From an uncultured Actinomycetes bacterium (GTDB taxonomy: Bacteria > Actinomycetota > Thermoleophilia > Gaiellales > Gaiellaceae), in contig CAIYXH010000151.1 in the NCBI GenBank assembly GCA_903930195.1, positions 1 through 5,914 on the forward strand: a stretch of 5,914 nt of DNA, given 5' to 3'. The position numbers and the translations under genes are program-made. The notes beneath the pieces were generated by a model. It searched no databases, was not told the origin of the DNA, and saw only the letters and a list, made by a program, of their open reading frames with translations. Of this stretch, positions 5,144 through 5,914 are shown piece after piece. The stretch's first letter is position 1, and the number at the start of each line of letters is the position of its first letter.

Positions 5144-5914
5144 TCAGGCCGCGTCGAGCGCGCGGCGGAGCGCAGCGGCGACGCGCTCCTGGTCTTCCCG
5201 CGGCAGGCGGGTGTGGAACGGCAGCGCCAGCGTGCGCCGGCTCGCGTCCTCGCTCACCGGGCAGAGGCCCTCGCCGAAGCCGTAGCGCTCGCGCATGTAC
5301 GACTGGAGGTGGATCGACGGCAGGTAGGGCGCCGAACCGATCCCGTCGGCTGCGAGCCGGGCGATCACCGCGTCGCGGTCGACGCCCTGCCGGAGCTTGA
5401 CGACGTAGACGAACCAGGAGCGGACGTGGTCGGCGTCGTCGGGGAGCGGCAACTCGACGTCGAGGCCGGCAAGCAGCGCGGTGTAGCGCTCGGCGACGTC
5501 ACGCCGGCCGGAGAGGATCCGGTCGAGCTTCTCGAGCTGGCCGAGACCGAGCGCGGCCGAGATGTCGTCCATCCGGTAGTTGAAGCCGAGCCGTCCGTGC
5601 TGGAGCCAGCTCGAGGTCTCGAGGCGGCCCTGGTTGCGGAGCGAGACGACGTGCTGCCACTCCTCCTCCGAGCCCGTCGTGACCGCCCCACCCTCGCCGG
5701 TCGTCATCTGCTTGTTCGGGTAGAAGGCCCAGACGGCGGGATGGCCGTGCGACCCGATCGGCTTGCCCTTGTACTCCGCCCCGAGCGCTTCGCACGCGTC
5801 CTCGATCAGCGCAAGGCCGTGGCGGTCGCAGATCGCGCGCAGCTCGTCGAGCTCGCAGGGGTAGCCGAAGATGTCGACGGCGACGATGGCCTTCGTCTTC
5901 GGCGTGATCGCCGA
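5144..5914 (-). CDS. DegT/DnrJ/EryC1/StrS sugar aminotransferase (partial)
   Basis: PLP-dependent fold-type I aminotransferase that moves an amino group from an amino acid, usually glutamate, to a keto-sugar nucleotide, as in perosamine or other deoxy-aminosugar synthesis for polysaccharide or glycolipid. The window shows the last 256 residues; family members have about 370-390, so roughly 110-130 N-terminal residues and the start lie beyond the right edge. The reading frame is open to base 5914. Visible: AIVAVDIFGYPC (9-20), IEDACEALGA with the Asp that contacts the PLP ring nitrogen (D39), FYPNKQMTTGEGGA with the Schiff-base Lys (K68), the RMDDISAALGLGQLEKLD block, and a C-terminal SEDASRRTLALPFH motif that is typical of the family. 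The exact sugar substrate cannot be read from this part. It is followed after 6 bp by mpg on the same strand, so they probably share an mRNA. Confidence 0.93.
   Translation of the reverse strand, partial: SAITPKTKAIVAVDIFGYPCELDELRAICDRHGLALIEDACEALGAEYKGKPIGSHGHPAVWAFYPNKQMTTGEGGAVTTGSEEEWQHVVSLRNQGRLETSSWLQHGRLGFNYRMDDISAALGLGQLEKLDRILSGRRDVAERYTALLAGLDVELPLPDDADHVRSWFVYVVKLRQGVDRDAVIARLAADGIGSAPYLPSIHLQSYMRERYGFGEGLCPVSEDASRRTLALPFHTRLPREDQERVAAALRRALDAA

Overview
The window is GC-rich bacterial chromosome from a deep-branching actinobacterium. The evidence is the actinobacterial-type boxA before the 16S gene, the high-GC codon use, the class A penicillin-binding protein (PBP) with C-terminal PASTA domains, and the lack of Shine-Dalgarno sites at several starts. 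Thermoleophilia (Gaiellales/Solirubrobacterales-like) is my best guess from the look of the 16S and the proteins; no search was run.

Layout, left to right. Positions 1-567 are the 5' third of a 16S rRNA gene on the minus strand, cut by the window edge. Positions 568-992 hold no protein gene. Read on the minus strand from tyrS toward 16S, they contain in order: a hairpin directly after the tyrS stop, a candidate promoter, a nested hairpin, a near-ideal intrinsic terminator (GNRA loop plus seven T), a small hairpin, the boxA antitermination element, several processing-type hairpins, and two cUUCGg hairpins just before mature 16S. Positions 993-2138 are tyrS (tyrosyl-tRNA synthetase, minus). A 22-bp gap separates it from a divergent bifunctional class A PBP with two PASTA domains (2161-4596, plus). 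The gap carries an 11-bp palindrome that places the same kind of -10 element on both strands, so both genes probably give leaderless mRNAs. Positions 4565-5137 are a 3-methyladenine DNA glycosylase (minus), overlapping the PBP 3' end by 32 bp. Positions 5144-5914 are the C-terminal two thirds of a DegT/DnrJ/EryC1/StrS sugar aminotransferase (minus), 6 bp upstream of the glycosylase and probably in one operon with it.

Functionally the window joins translation (16S rRNA, TyrRS), peptidoglycan assembly (PBP), base-excision repair and surface-sugar synthesis. The coding genes are ordinary family members. The parts most worth a second look are the rRNA leader, which has an intrinsic terminator ahead of boxA, and the symmetric tyrS/PBP promoter. 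I see no CRISPR array, insertion sequence, tRNA gene or defence system.
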